Position numbers and translations under genes: made by a program
The notes under the pieces: generated by a model
What the model was told of the DNA's origin: nothing
What the model saw: only the letters and a program-made list of their open reading frames with translations
The model's database searches: none
Assembly: GCA_015680905.1 (NCBI GenBank)
Contig: CM027378.1
Location: 77,653,501 to 77,717,500, forward strand
Length of the DNA stretch: 64,000 nucleotides
Source: Coptis chinensis
Taxonomy: Eukaryota > Streptophyta > Magnoliopsida > Ranunculales > Ranunculaceae
Reading direction: 5' to 3'
Shown: one piece after another, positions 47,501 through 60,174 of the stretch
Layout: the number at the start of each line of letters is the position of its first letter
Position numbering within the stretch: position 1 is the first letter of the stretch

Positions 47501-50500
47501 CTTCCATGAATCTGACTCTCCATATCCCTTAACATCAACTGTAATTCCAACATCATATAAGTACTGTTCTCCCATGCCATTTGGCCACCACAAGTTGGGC
47601 TTGTAGAAAAAGAGCTGTAAATGAATCTCCATTAGCATTGAACAACAAATTTATACCTACATACCTATATACTCTTCTATAGAACATCCACCCATCCGAT
47701 AATTATAAATACAGAGAATTCTGTAAATTGGCCTATCCAGTGCCTAGGTGACCCGCCTTGGCCTCTAATCTGTGAGAAATCAGTTTGCCAACTAGGTGGC
47801 CTTGGGGGCGGACCGGGCTAGGCAAAATCAAGAAAAAGACCTGAACTAGCCCCAAAAAAAGCTTAAAGACTAAAAACCAAGAAGAAGGGTATTTATTTGT
47901 TGACCACTTGACCAAAAAGATGTTTGTGATATGGGAATTTTTGGCTGGAGACACTTGTGCCTTCTTAAGAAGTACTTCTGTAGGCGCGTTTGAACTTTCG
48001 AATTATGAAAATGTTTGGTGGGACAACTTTTAGAACAGTAGCAGCAGTAGTAATAACAATAATAATAATATGAATTGCCTTCCACTAAGTACCCTAGGAG
48101 CCCGCCACCCTCTTTCTGCTTAGTGCTTTTTTGAACATTGGAACTACAACAAGTAAATTTCAAAATTATACCTTTACAACACGTATATAACTTATATCAT
48201 AAGAACTGTCGAACAGTGATTAGATTATTGCGATTTGTGGATCTTAGCTCGTCACTTTCTACATCATTGAAAATCAGGTTCGATGCCTAATCTACTGTGT
48301 CTAGTAACAAATTCAACTTTCCAATCTTGGCTCCTCATTGACCCAAATCAACCCAATATGTCAAGCCCAAATACCATACAGTAATCATTGTCCACCTAAA
48401 TCGACAACGACAAATGTACTAACCTGAGGAAATGTATATTGTACATGTGTGTTTGGAGGAACCGACACATGTTGGCTTTGAAGATGCTCAACCAAGAAAA
48501 TGTTTCCGTCGAGTTCGGTTGTCACTTGGATATTCAAAGTACATTCAGCAACCCAAGCACTTTTGTTTTCCAAGTCAACAGTAGCATGCAGATATACCCT
48601 CTTATAGTTATCAAAAAAGGATGAAACCAAGTGGGGATCACCTATTTTCACTGGCTGCATTTATCAAAACACTTAGTCATGAATCATCAGTGGAAATGTT
48701 GCTTTCTTCAGAACCATCAAATCATATAAATTATCCCGTCATTACAGAAGGAAGCACTATTGCAGGTATAATTGATTAGATTATGAGGAAATTTAAAATG
48801 TTAGGATTGAAAATATTGATGAATTCTAATGGGGTTGTGGAAGATTGGTACTTTTCATAGGGAAAACCAACAAGACATACAGCCCCACATCAGGCACTTA
48901 AAGCCTTGCGTCATAACATATATAAGATCTTGGGGCCGCCCCACTCATGGGCAATTGATTTTGAGTTAGATTCTCCAGGTTATGGTGAAAAATCCATTAT
49001 TCTAAACCGAAAACATCAACATATATCATTGAAAAGGAAAGTCGTACTACCCCGTTGGCTGCATCCAATTTCTTGACTATACCACCAACAGTCAAACTAA
49101 GATATCTATCATGGCACGAAAGAACAAATACAACATGGTTCATTTCATAGTATAAAATGTCAGGATATGGCGAAATATCGATCTCTAATTTATGGATATG
49201 TATCGTGGATATATCCCTCTTTGGGGATATTTGATATTGTTTTATATGCAAATATCGTAGATATATTCAAAATATCGACAAATATCGTAGATATTTCTTG
49301 ATATATCATGATATATAATTTATATTTATTTGAAATATAATATTTTACATACACAAAATATCGCAAAATATCTACAAATATCGCAATATATCCTAAAATA
49401 TCGATAATATCGTCAAAATATCACTGATATTTGCAGTTGTAAATATCTCTAAGCATATCGCGATATTTATTTATCCTTTGCTGAAATCTCGATATATATC
49501 GGGATATTTCGCAATATTTTGTACTATGGTTCATTTGACTCGAAATTCAAAGATATTATTCTGCTCTCCTATCAAGATAATGTTGCCCCTACAGCGGTAT
49601 CTATATATTTGGTAGCTCAAAAAAACTACAGGGATATTTATGTAACAGAGAAAAGGTATTGAACTTGTTATGTATGTAGAAAATCAAAATCAATCACATC
49701 TGAATAGGCATCAAAGGAAAACTAAGAATCTTCAGTGACAACTTACCCCAGTAACATAAATAGAAACCTCATCCCAGATGCCGGTATTTCTGTCCCTGTA
49801 AGAGCATAACTATAAAATTCTTTGGCCGGTAGAGTTTAAGAAATGTATAAAGCTAGTGGAAGTGCCAAAAACTAAGATTATGCAATATTTTCGAAGGACA
49901 ACTTATAGAACCAGTGGAATGGCCATTTTTTCATTATTTATATGAACTACCAAAGATTTCATTAACTCTGATTCTTCTTCAACCGTAGGATTTTTGACAA
50001 AGCCCTTTGATAAGCACTCAAAACTGTAATAAAAACTCCGTGGAGACCTTGCATTTTGGTTAATTATGTGTTTAATAATGTGAAATAATTGTATTTTTCA
50101 AGTTTTTTCACAATTAGCGGCATAATTCTAGCAAAATCTGCGTTTTAGCATGAAATACAGCTAAATAATGTTTGGACTTAAAATCTTCTGTCTCAGCCCA
50201 TTTAAAACTCAAAAATGCCAACTAAAGCTCATGGACTCAACTCGGGTCATAATAGGTCAATAGAATAGAAAAATCAACAAACTTTCGGAGCTCTTATCTT
50301 TTGATTCTAAACTCCGAAATTCGAATTCAGCAAGTGGCCTACCAAAATGATTGGCAAGTTGTAAAAACAATGTAGGGTTTGATTTCTCGTTCACATTTCA
50401 CTAAAACGCAAATTTTCTTTATGAACAATTAAATAATTTGATCATGGTGATTGTGATTATGAGAAAATGATTTTGTACAGAGAATTTAGAAGAGAGAATA

Positions 50501-53500
50501 AGAAGGAAAGAAAATAGAGGAGAGGGAAAGTTCGTCGTTAGTGATTCAATATTTTCATTAAAGAGTTAGTATCAATTGCAAGTTTAATTATTTCAATTAA
50601 CTTATACACAAGTAAATTTCAAGAATCAAACTTATTTGATCACTGATAATATCTATTTATCTCTAAAAAGTATTATTAGCGTATGGAATCGAGTCGAAAC
50701 CCATCTCTGAGTAAATTTTCTCGATTCGATAACTCGTTATATTTTTTAGCGATTGAAACACCCTCCCTAACGAAGATAACCCTCACTCAGACTTCATTTT
50801 TCGGCCCAAGATAATTGAACTAAAGTGTTGGTGACTAGAATTTTTTTTTAAAGTTTAATTAAAAACATTTTAAATATTAATTGGAAAATAAATTTTATAT
50901 TATCTAATTAATTATATTAAAATTACACTAGAAAAACAGTAAATTTACTCTACTCCTATGATTGAATGATAACCATGCAATACTAAAACTGAAAACTACA
51001 CCCTCTATTTATAGTTGAATGGACGATCTAAATTGAATCTCAGAAATCTAATCTAACGGCTGAGATTCAATCATTATTCAACTTTTGACTTTAGTGAATA
51101 GTAGATCACTATTTGACACTATTCACTTTTTGATTTTTACAAAAAATTATATAATAAAAAATCTAAAATATTTATGTCGTCTTCGGTGAATAGTAACAGG
51201 CTTGGGTTTTTTCTTCCATTTTAATCCGTACGTGCCATTTGCTGAAGCAATATACCGTTGCGTAAAGCTCTCTACGCTGATCGTTTTGACTGGTCATATG
51301 CTTGAATCGGAGTTCGGAGTTGGAAGATGTCATTTGAACTTTCTACTGATTTTTTTGCTGATTTTGGCTAGTTTGACCCGAAAATAACTCCTTTGTCCAG
51401 CACCCCAGCTCAGGGTCTTAAATACATCCCCTTAGCTTGTTTTGTGGCTCTTTCTGTGGTGGGGCCCGTGGATTTTGACTAGTGGGACCCAAAAGTTAAT
51501 TTTTTACAAAATTCTAGCAAAACCTACATGAAATACAGCCAAATAATGTTTGGACTTTAAATCTTCCATCTCATCTCATTTAAAACTCAAAAATACCAAC
51601 TAAAACTCATGGACTCAACTCGGGTCAAAACTGGTCAACAGTGCAGAAAAGTCAACAAACTTCCAGAGCTTATATTTTCTGATTCTGAACTCTGAATTCA
51701 GCAAGTGACCTGCCAAAATGATCAGCAATGCCAAATTTTGTAAAAAATTGACTTTCGGGTCCCACTAGTCAAAGGCCGCGGGTACCACCATGAAATGTGC
51801 CCCACCATAGAAAGAGTCATGAAGCAAGCCAAAAGGACGTACTTAAGACTACAAGCTGAACAAATGAGTCATTTTCGGGTTAAACTGGCCAAAATTAACC
51901 CAAAAATCAGAAAAAAGTTCAAATGACGACATCTTCCAACTTCGAACTCCAATTCAAGCATATAACCAGTCAAAACGATGAGTGTAGAGAGCTCTACGCA
52001 ACAGTATATTGCTTCAATAAATAGCACGTACGGATTAAAATAAAAAAAACAACCTAAGCCCGTTACTATTCACCAAAACGACATAGATATTTTAGATTTT
52101 TTATTATATAATATTTTGTAAAAGTCAAAAGGTGAATAGTGTCAAATAGTGATTCACTATTCACTAAAGTCAAAAGTTGAATAAAGATTGAATCTCAGCC
52201 GTTGGATCAGATTTCTAAGATTCAATCTAGAGCGTTTCAACTATAAATAGAGGGTCTAGTTTTCAATTTTAGTATTGAATGGTTAGCATTCAATCATAGG
52301 ATTAGAGTAAATTACTGCTTTTCTAGTGTAATTTAAATTTCAGCAATTAGATAATGCAAAATTTAATTTCCAATCAATAGTTTAAATGTTTTTAATTAAA
52401 TTTTATTTTCTTTTAGTCACCAACACCTTAGTTCAATTATCTCGGCATAGAAACTCTGCCCAAGTAATGATTATCTCCGTTAGAGAGGGTGTTTCGATTG
52501 CATAAAAACTTCAAGAGTTAGAAATCGAAAGAGAATTTCCAGAGATGGAATTTTGACTCAGTTCCACATGCTAATAACGCTATTTAGAGATAGAGAGTTG
52601 TTATTAGGGATCGAAAGAGTTTAATTCTCAAAATCGACTTGTCTATGAGTCGATTGAGAGAATTAAACTCAGAATCAATACTAACTTTTTTAACATGGAT
52701 ACGAACCGCTCACGGCGGATTTTCTCTCCTAGATTTTCTATTTTCTTTTTATTTTCCACATTCTCACCTCTCCACAAATTCACATTTTCACAACCATCAC
52801 GTGACCAAATTATAATTGTTTATAAATAAACGTTTTGCGTTTTATTGAAACGTGAACAAAATGAAAAACCTGACACTGTTATTAGAACACATCAGCCTTC
52901 CTGTCCTTCTAATGCAACACATTATTAAGTAAAGTTAAATAGAAAAATATTCCTCTAGGCTTACCAATCAAAAAAAAAAAAAAAAAATCCTCCCTGTTAA
53001 GAAGCATGGTATGATTTGTATTTCAAATAATTAGTAAGGAATAGGTGTACCATCACATCACACATTATGTGATTATGGCTTTTTTTTACCACCACATATT
53101 ATGGTTTGTAGTATTATATCTTATATTGTTTGTTGTTCTGGATAATATTATTCATAAAATTTCCAAGAATAAGTAAGATCGGGGATATTGTTAGAATCCC
53201 TAAAGGTGAATAAGACAACACAAATTCTTGGTATTGCTTTTTCATTCTTAAAGGCTTTCATGCAGTAATCCCCCATACCCTTTTTTCAATAAATCAGTAA
53301 CCACCCAGAGCAAGGATAACATTTTCCTAACACAAGATTTCAAACTATCATGCCTGAAGCTAGTAATTCAATACTCAGAGTACAGATAACCATCATTCAG
53401 AGATAACACATAAATCAACCTTGACATACAGATAGCTTAACACAAGTACGAAGACTCAAAATAAATCTAGTCGTTATACTGCCACATGTCCACAATTCCT

Positions 53501-55331
53501 ATTAAAAAGTACTTTAGGTGTGAAACACTCCTATTTTCTCCTAATAACTTACATAATTATTAGATGACAAGGGAATGCAAACATCATATAATAGAAATCA
53601 CCTTATTGGAGTCATCCAATCCCAACCTTCAACATACTGTGCAGCAACATCTTTTCCAATCTAACATAAAAGAAACTAATGTTAAAACAAAAAAGATTAG
53701 ATGCATACAACATATAGTTTTGTACTATGTTACTAGATATCTAGTGAAGGAATTTAATTTCAACAACTGACACAGAAAAATACACGTCAGACTTTAATTG
53801 CCAAAGCCTCCAACTGTTTTCGCCATATTTGTTCTGTCATTTGCATCAGTTATAAGATTATATGAAAGATTTTGTCATACTAAAACAGTAAAATCTAAAA
53901 CTAACTAAGTTTGTGACATTCCAATTGCCAGAAGGGGAAAGGCAATGGCTGGTCCCTTTTTGTTTTAGCAGATTTCTAATACGGGTAAATTGAACTATAA
54001 AACTTCCTTTGCTTTGGGATCCTTGACTTGGATCTATCATTACCTAAAAGAAGAGGACACTTCAACTCATGATTTTCTTAATTTTGAGGTTCATTTTTTC
54101 CCATGCAAATAAATGTTTACTAAGGTGTTCAGAAGTCATGGCACTATTTGCTCTCTTCCCTATTTTTCTGTTATTTGAAAGAATTGAGCATCGAAGTGGC
54201 GTTTGAAGTAATTGCCAGGGTGTTCATGAGCCTGGGCACATTGTAGGCTAGGGCGGAGCATGTATTACAACTATGTGTTTCCGGTTTGATATGGGATTGA
54301 TTACAGTAGTATACAGTCAACTGTTCTGGTTTTGGATCTCCAGCAACAGCAAACTAACAATATCAAACAAGAGAAAAGTATGTTTGAGACAATTGGACTC
54401 CCACGCATGGATCTTCAAGGAAAGTATTTGTTTATCAATACTTGGAATAGACTGCAGTTTACTATACTTGTACCTTTGTGTCAAGCTACATCCACCGGAT
54501 ATTGCACTGTCCTAGATGACAAATTTTAGATAAAAAGTGCTTATCCTCCAAATAATAAAACCATAACAAAGTGCCACATCTAATTTTGAATACTCTAAAA
54601 CTATACTTCCCGCTAATCTTGGGTACTAGACAGAAAAATGTATACCTCATGATCACCACCTTGACCTCCCTCGGGAGGAATTTTTCCAGGATGGTCAGGA
54701 GGATAAACAATAACAGCTAGCAAATTTTTGCCATCAGGATGTAGAATATCAGTAATATCAAGTGAATGCCTCCGGAACATCCCCTTGGGCAGTGTCATTT
54801 TATGCCCATTCAAATACACTTGTGCAGAGTAATTAATTGCACGGAACTTTAAATCCACATGCTGGTTCCCTGACTACAAAAACAAAAATAACATTTTAGC
54901 CCTAAAATAAAATAAAATAAAGTATGTTTTTCATTACATAATGCATAATGCATACCAGTGCACAATCAAAAGTGGTAAAAAACCAGAAGGTATAATAATC
55001 TCTCCCAGAATCAGCAATGTCAATAATAGCCTCATTCTCCAATCCATAAAAAGGATCTGGAATTAATTTATTCTTTAACAAAGTTCCTAAAACACTGTCA
55101 ACAAAAAATAAAAAATGTCAGTATCAGTTCAAACAAATTTTAATTATAAATAAAGAGTTAAATAGAGAGAGAGAGTTATTACGTTCCGGGAACAACGGCT
55201 GGAATCCAGGGAGATGAAATTCCAGGGGGGGGATGAGTAGTGGTGAGCTGGATTCCGGTTAGTTGGACTTGTGTGGATCTTGCAGCTAACCATCCTGAAT
55301 CCAGCTTTGTTTTTCCTTGCTGTTGCGGCAT
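44585..55331 (-). CDS. EBM: Mannosylglycoprotein endo-beta-mannosidase, complete, 11 exons
   Basis: This glycoside hydrolase family 2 enzyme cuts the Man-beta-1,4-GlcNAc bond of N-glycan cores during plant glycoprotein turnover. Exons: 55331-55183, 55094-54956, 54873-54646, 53660-53602, 49795-49747, 48654-48424, 47614-47445, 47346-47142, 46428-45769, 45696-45469, 45418-44585. All are GT-AG and sum to 2952 nt, giving 983 residues with no internal stop. The N-terminal sugar-binding domain has [12 protein letters not shown] and [17 protein letters not shown]. The central barrel has [38 protein letters not shown] (Glu about 465, presumed acid/base) and [10 protein letters not shown] (Glu about 554, presumed nucleophile). 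The C-terminal half ends RVTLHGWNY. Length and order fit the plant EBM family. The start ATG at 55331 gives a typical N-terminus with no clear signal peptide. Introns 4 (3.8 kb) and 5 carry transposon-derived inserts. Confidence 0.93.
49146..49528. mobile_element. hAT-like MITE, ATATCGCGATAT family, 383 bp, in EBM intron 5
   Basis: The left end is CATAGTATAAAATGTCAGG and the inverted right end CATAGTACAAAATATTGCG. It is flanked by a perfect 8-bp duplication GTTCATTT (49138-49145 and 49529-49536). The interior is full of AAATATCG and CGATATAT motifs. It sits between EBM exons 5 and 6 and leaves the splice sites intact. Confidence 0.9.
50133..52880. repeat. Large inverted repeat in EBM intron 4, with a direct repeat
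   Basis: The left arm (about 50376-51510) is the inverse of the right arm (about 51733-52880). The inner ends share GTGGG(A/T)CC...GACTAGTGGGACCC and the outer ends share GTTCAC(A/G)TTTCA(C/A)TAAAACGC. A ~230-bp segment occurs in direct orientation left of the left arm (50133-50360) and again in the central loop (51518-51744), with TAAATAATGTTTGGACTT near its start. Each arm holds a TATA-like CTATAAATAGAGGG (right arm, about 52241) or its inverse (left arm, about 51003), both pointing away from the centre. No clear target duplication or coding capacity was found, so the element class is unknown. Confidence 0.75.
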
Positions 55332-55339
55332 TGTGTGGC

Positions 55340-55968
55340 TTGTGAGTGTGAGTTGGAGTGAGAGTGTTTGTGGTGATGGAGGGAGCGTGATGTTTGTTGT
55401 GGAAATCACTGATACTGACATTATTGTCGTGGAGTGGGTCCAGAAGGCTGATTTTGTTCCTAATGACGGAGATTTCGAAAGTAACGTACACCAAAACACT
55501 ACTTATACAAGTGGCATAAGGAGAGTTAAAGTTTCCAAATTTTAATGTAAAGCGATCCATAAAAATAAGTCACTAAACTTAAAATTGTATCAAATTTGTG
55601 TTGCATGTAGCATTGTCAAGTAGCAAGGAGTTCATCAGTTCAATTCAATAGCAGTTTTATACATTGAAGCACTTGCTTAATTAGTTTTAAATTAAAGATA
55701 GACAAAGCCTCCTGCAATGATTTGTTGGATAAAGTTGGGTTGATATTTGTTCTCTAGTCTAACAATGTTTACGGAATATCCTGAATATTACTAGCTTTTA
55801 AAAGGTTGAGCCAAATAATTAAGCCAGAAGCTATCTTATTGGCCAACTATTTGAAGTAATTAGATCATATTGTCGGTCAAGTAGGTGACCAACTATAATA
55901 TTACACCAAGGGACTAAATCAATATACATGCTATAGGCAAAAGATGGAAGAAGCTATTGACTTAATAA
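55340..55968. other. EBM upstream region
   Basis: This holds the EBM 5'UTR and promoter side (transcription runs leftwards). I see no certain TATA box and no other gene. Confidence 0.4.
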
Positions 55969-56125
55969 CATAGTACAAAATTTCGTGCCAGGGCAAAATA
56001 TCGGACTAGCCATTTTCTGATATGTATGGTAAATATCAATGTTGAAGGATGGGTAAGGTGAGGTTTGAAAACAGTAAAATCTTGATAAATTGACAAAATA
56101 TCGATATTTATCAGAAAATTCCAAT
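55969..56125. mobile_element. Fragment of the ATATCGCGATAT MITE family
   Basis: The left end CATAGTACAAAATTTCG and internal AAAATATCG motifs are present, but I could not find the matching right end. It is probably truncated. Confidence 0.5.
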
Positions 56126-56209
56126 GGCATAGTGCGTTTCTATCATTTTTTTTTCTTCCCGATAACCACCCCCCTATCTATATATTAGAACATAGTAATA
56201 TCAGTTACA

Positions 56210-57345
56210 GAGTTGGAAATACTAAAGGGAAGTTGAGTCCATGAGGCTCCTTTTATTGCCCAAGAAGCAATCTCATGTGCTCCTTTTATTGCCCAAGAAG
56301 CAATCTCATGTGTTAACTTATTTCCAGTTCGCCTGATCCAACAAAATTTGCAGTCATTAATTCTTGCAACTAGAGTTTTAATATGACATACAATGGAAGA
56401 AACTTTTCAACCAACATCAGCTACAGTACTATCAGCCAGTACTAGCAAAACATTTCTGCAGTCACCCTCGAAAATTACATGTTGTAGACCCATCTATATT
56501 GCCAGCATCGCAGCTATATATGCGCCTATGTACTCAACTTGCTTAGCGTCCTCAGCAAAAACGCTTTGTATCAAAGTCCTTGATGCTCCCATCTCCAAAG
56601 ACGACAAATGGCCCCAAGCAAGAAATCCAGCGACACTGTATTCTTGTCGAAAGCACCATCAAAATTCAGCTTATATCAATGAGGCGAAGGTGGAAACCAA
56701 ATACTAGCTTCCTCATTCAACGAGCCAAGTAACTGGCTATGATATTAGAATTAAGCCTTGCATAAGCTGCTTCACATTTTGTACTTCTGAGTATTGTATG
56801 TAGCATTCTATTCACCCTTGGTTCACGGTGTTCCATCTTTGCCTTGTTGCGACTCTCCTGGATCTGGTACAACAATAAGAGGCAGTAAATACCTCTTATT
56901 CTGAAATATTCTTCCGTGCTATCACACCAACAAATGAATTCTTGTAGCCAATATCTGACAGACCAATCGCTATGAAGATCAACATGTATCATGGATTCAG
57001 AGACCTACCATACTCGTTTAGTCCACTCACATTTGAAAAATAAATGCTCAGCTGTTTCGATAGCCTTGTTGCAGAGTATACATGAAACATCTCCCTTGAC
57101 TTGTGTTTATCCAAAATATCCCCATAAGACAACCCGGCCCCCCATATACAATTTCCAGAAAAATAATTGAGTATTAGCAGCAATTTTAAGTTTCCATCGC
57201 TTCTTGAGCACCTTAGGATTGAAGGAAGAATTAGTCACCAACTCGTCTTGCTTAGTAAGAAACCTATATGCAGTTTTAACTGATAACTTACCATTTTTCT
57301 TGGGGATAGCTAAATAGGCGTAAATATTGAGGCTGTTCATTTGAT
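56210..57345 (-). pseudogene. 3' fragment of an L1-class LINE (zf-RVT and RNase H)
   Basis: On the minus strand, GKLSVKTAYRFL and RWKLKIAANTQLFFWKLYMG (57107-57340) are the zf-RVT region at the end of plant LINE ORF2. Further left, RNase H pieces are readable in shifting frames: NFDGAFDKN near 56650, then FEGDCRNVLLV and RRTGNKLTHEIASWAIKG near 56290. The RNase H tail is typical of many plant L1 elements. It lacks the endonuclease and reverse transcriptase core and carries many stops. A 28-bp tandem duplication (GCCCAAGAAGCAATCTCATG, at 56257 and 56289) lies in the last part. Confidence 0.75.
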
Positions 57346-57349
57346 TTTG

Positions 57350-58195
57350 TGAGAAAGAACTTTATTCATGCTCGCTAGGAAAGGTGACATTTTAAGATTC
57401 AAGGGAAGTCCTTCATAAACTTTTCATGGGTACTGAAGAAAATACAAAGCCATATCCACTTTCTATTTCATCACAAGTTCTTAACCATATGATCTCTCTA
57501 CTTGGATCACCCATGCTCTTGTTTAAGGTATCCATTTTGAATCAACCTAAACCTAAATCCAAGCCCACCCATTTATACTCCTTTCACCACCTTATTTATT
57601 ATTCTTGATGCTATTGTAAATTTGCAACCAAATCTTCCACTATTGACTTTCCCAATTTCCCAATAGCCAATACCCAATTGGTACTCATCAAAAATTAATG
57701 TTTGAAACATTCTTTTCCTCTTTATCTTTGATATGCTGTGAAGTGAGGAGGAATTCATTCCCAATTTGGTGAAAACTTACAGAGAATAACTGGAATAAAG
57801 AACTTGGCTTCACTCTCCATCATCATAAGAACATAAGATTTCAAACCAAAATACTAATACTTTTATTACATATTAGCTTTCCAACCCGTCCTACGAACGG
57901 TGTCGTTGTATTAAATTATTCTAAAAAATATTTGAACTATACAAATCTATTTATAATATATAAATATTATATTGGTCACTCGTCAAAATTTCTTGCAACA
58001 TGAAAATCACACTCCAGAAAATAAATAAATAATAACACACTTTTATATAAAACCCTTCGACTTTTTTTTGTTATTTAATAATAGAAGTTTGATAAAAATT
58101 TTGTGAGAATGCTCAATGAGACGAAATTCATATTGAATATACTTGAATAACAAGTCATTCCCAATCATATACTTGTCAAGACATTCCCACTACAC
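57350..58195. other. No gene seen
   Basis: AT-rich DNA without a supportable gene or element. Confidence 0.45.
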
Positions 58196-58199
58196 ATAA

Positions 58200-60065
58200 A
58201 ATAACGATGTTTTGAGGTTAGTTCAATGCATTAGCATTTAATTTATAATTTTTCGTTAAATAATTTTTTAGATTAGTTCATTGTATTTGTATCCAGTTTT
58301 CGATTTCATGTTAATTAATCTTTAACATTAGTTCAATGCAGTTACATCAAGTTTCTGATTTTTCGTTTTCCAATTTCCATTAATTATTCTTTGAGGTTAG
58401 TTTTGGATTGCCGATAATAACTCTATAAGGTTAGATCAATGCATTTCCATCCAATTTCCGATTTCCCATTAATTATTTTTGAAGTTAGTTCAATGTATTT
58501 GCATCTAGTTTTCGATTTTCATCTAATTATTCTTTGACGTTAGTTTGATGCATTCACATCTAGTTTTCGATTACACCTTAAAAATTCTTTGAGATTAGTT
58601 CCATGCATTAGCATCTTGTTTCCGATTTGCCGTTAATTATTTCTTGGTGGGGTTAGTTCCATTCATTTGCATCCAGTTTTTGATTTCCTGTTAATTATTC
58701 TTTAAAGTTAATTCCTTGCAGTTGTATCTAGTTTCCAATTTATCGTTAATTATTATTTAAGGTTAGTTCAATGCAATGTTGCATCCAGTTTTCAATTTTT
58801 CGTTAATTATTCTTTGAGGTTAGTTTGATGCAATTGCATCCACTTTCCGATTTATTGTTAATTTTTCGTTGGGGTTAGTTTGATGCAGTTTCATGTTATT
58901 TCTGATTACCCATTAATTAGTCTGTGAGGTTAGTTTGATGCATTTGTATCAAGTTTTTGAGTTCCTATTAATTATTCTTTGAGGTTTGTTGAATTGCATC
59001 CAGTTTCCGATTGGCTATCAATTATTCTTTGAGGTTAATTCAATGCACTTACATCCAGTTCCTAGTTTTCCGTTAATTAATCTTTAAGGTTAGTTCATTG
59101 CAGTGTTACATTCAGTTTTCAATTTCCCGTTAATTATTTTATGAGGTTAATTAGTTCATTATAGTGTTGCATCCAGTTTTCAAATTTTGTCCCACTAATT
59201 ATTTTTAGAGGTTTGCTCAATGTATTTGCATCAAATTTCTAATTTCCTGTTAATTATTCTTTGATGTTAGTCGATGCATTTGCATCCGGTTTTCGATTTC
59301 CCATTAATTATTCTTTGAGGTTAGTTAGCTGGATTTGTATCCGGCCAGTTTCCAATGTCATAATAATTATTCTTTGGTTCAATGCAGTTGCATCCAACTT
59401 CTAATTTTCCGTTAATTATTCTTTGAGATTAGTTAAATTCATTTGGATCCAGTTTCCAATTTCACGTCAATTAGATATTCTTTGAGGATAGGTCGATGCA
59501 TTTGCATCCAGTTTTTTTTATTTCCCGTTAATTATTTCTTTGAGGTTAGTTTATGCAGTTGCATTTAGTTTTTGATTTCCCGTTAATTATTCTTTAAGGT
59601 TAGTTCAATGCATTTTTATCCAGTTTCTGATTTCTCGTTAACTTTTCTTTGACGTTAGTTCAATGCAGTTGCATCCAGTTCCTGAATTTCCACTAATTAT
59701 TCTTTGAGGTTAGTTTGATGCATTTGCATCAAGTTTTCGATATCCCGTTAATTATTCTTTTAGGTTAGTTCAATGCAATATTGTATTCAATTTCCGATTT
59801 TATATTAACTATTCTTTGAAGTTTGTTTAATGCATATCAAGTTTCTGATTTCCCACTAATATTTTTTTTAATGTTGGTTCAATGGGTTTGCATCCGATTT
59901 TCTGATTTTGCATTAATAACTCCTTGATATTAGTTCGATGCATTTGCATCCAGTCTCATATTTCCAGTTACCCTTTAATTATTATTTGAGGTTAGTTCAA
60001 TTCATTGCAGTGTTACATCCAGTTTCCGATTTCCTATTAATTATTCTTTGAGATTAGTTCGATAC
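58200..60065 (+). repeat. Minisatellite: ~34 copies of a ~55-bp unit
   Basis: Each unit reads roughly TTCTTTGAGGTTAGTTC, AATGCATTTGCATCCAG, TTTCCGATTTCCCGTTAATTA. The GAGGTTAGTT core recurs about every 50-60 bases from about 58213 to 60052. Units differ from one another by perhaps 10-25%, and unit length varies by small indels. There is no ORF and no other gene inside. Confidence 0.9.
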
Positions 60066-60174
60066 CCTCAGAAAGAAGACTTTTGAAATTAGCATAGTGC
60101 TTGTAAATTGAAGAACTCAAGTGTATAGTCAACAGCAGAAGTTTAAGAAAGAAGCTATAAAGAGATGAGCAATA

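Noticed and set aside
55240-55545. 101-codon plus-strand ORF over EBM exon 1
   Set aside because: Antisense shadow of the conserved EBM first exon.
56393-56707. 104-codon plus-strand ORF
   Set aside because: Antisense to the RNase H remnant of the minus-strand LINE fragment, where the recognisable motifs are.
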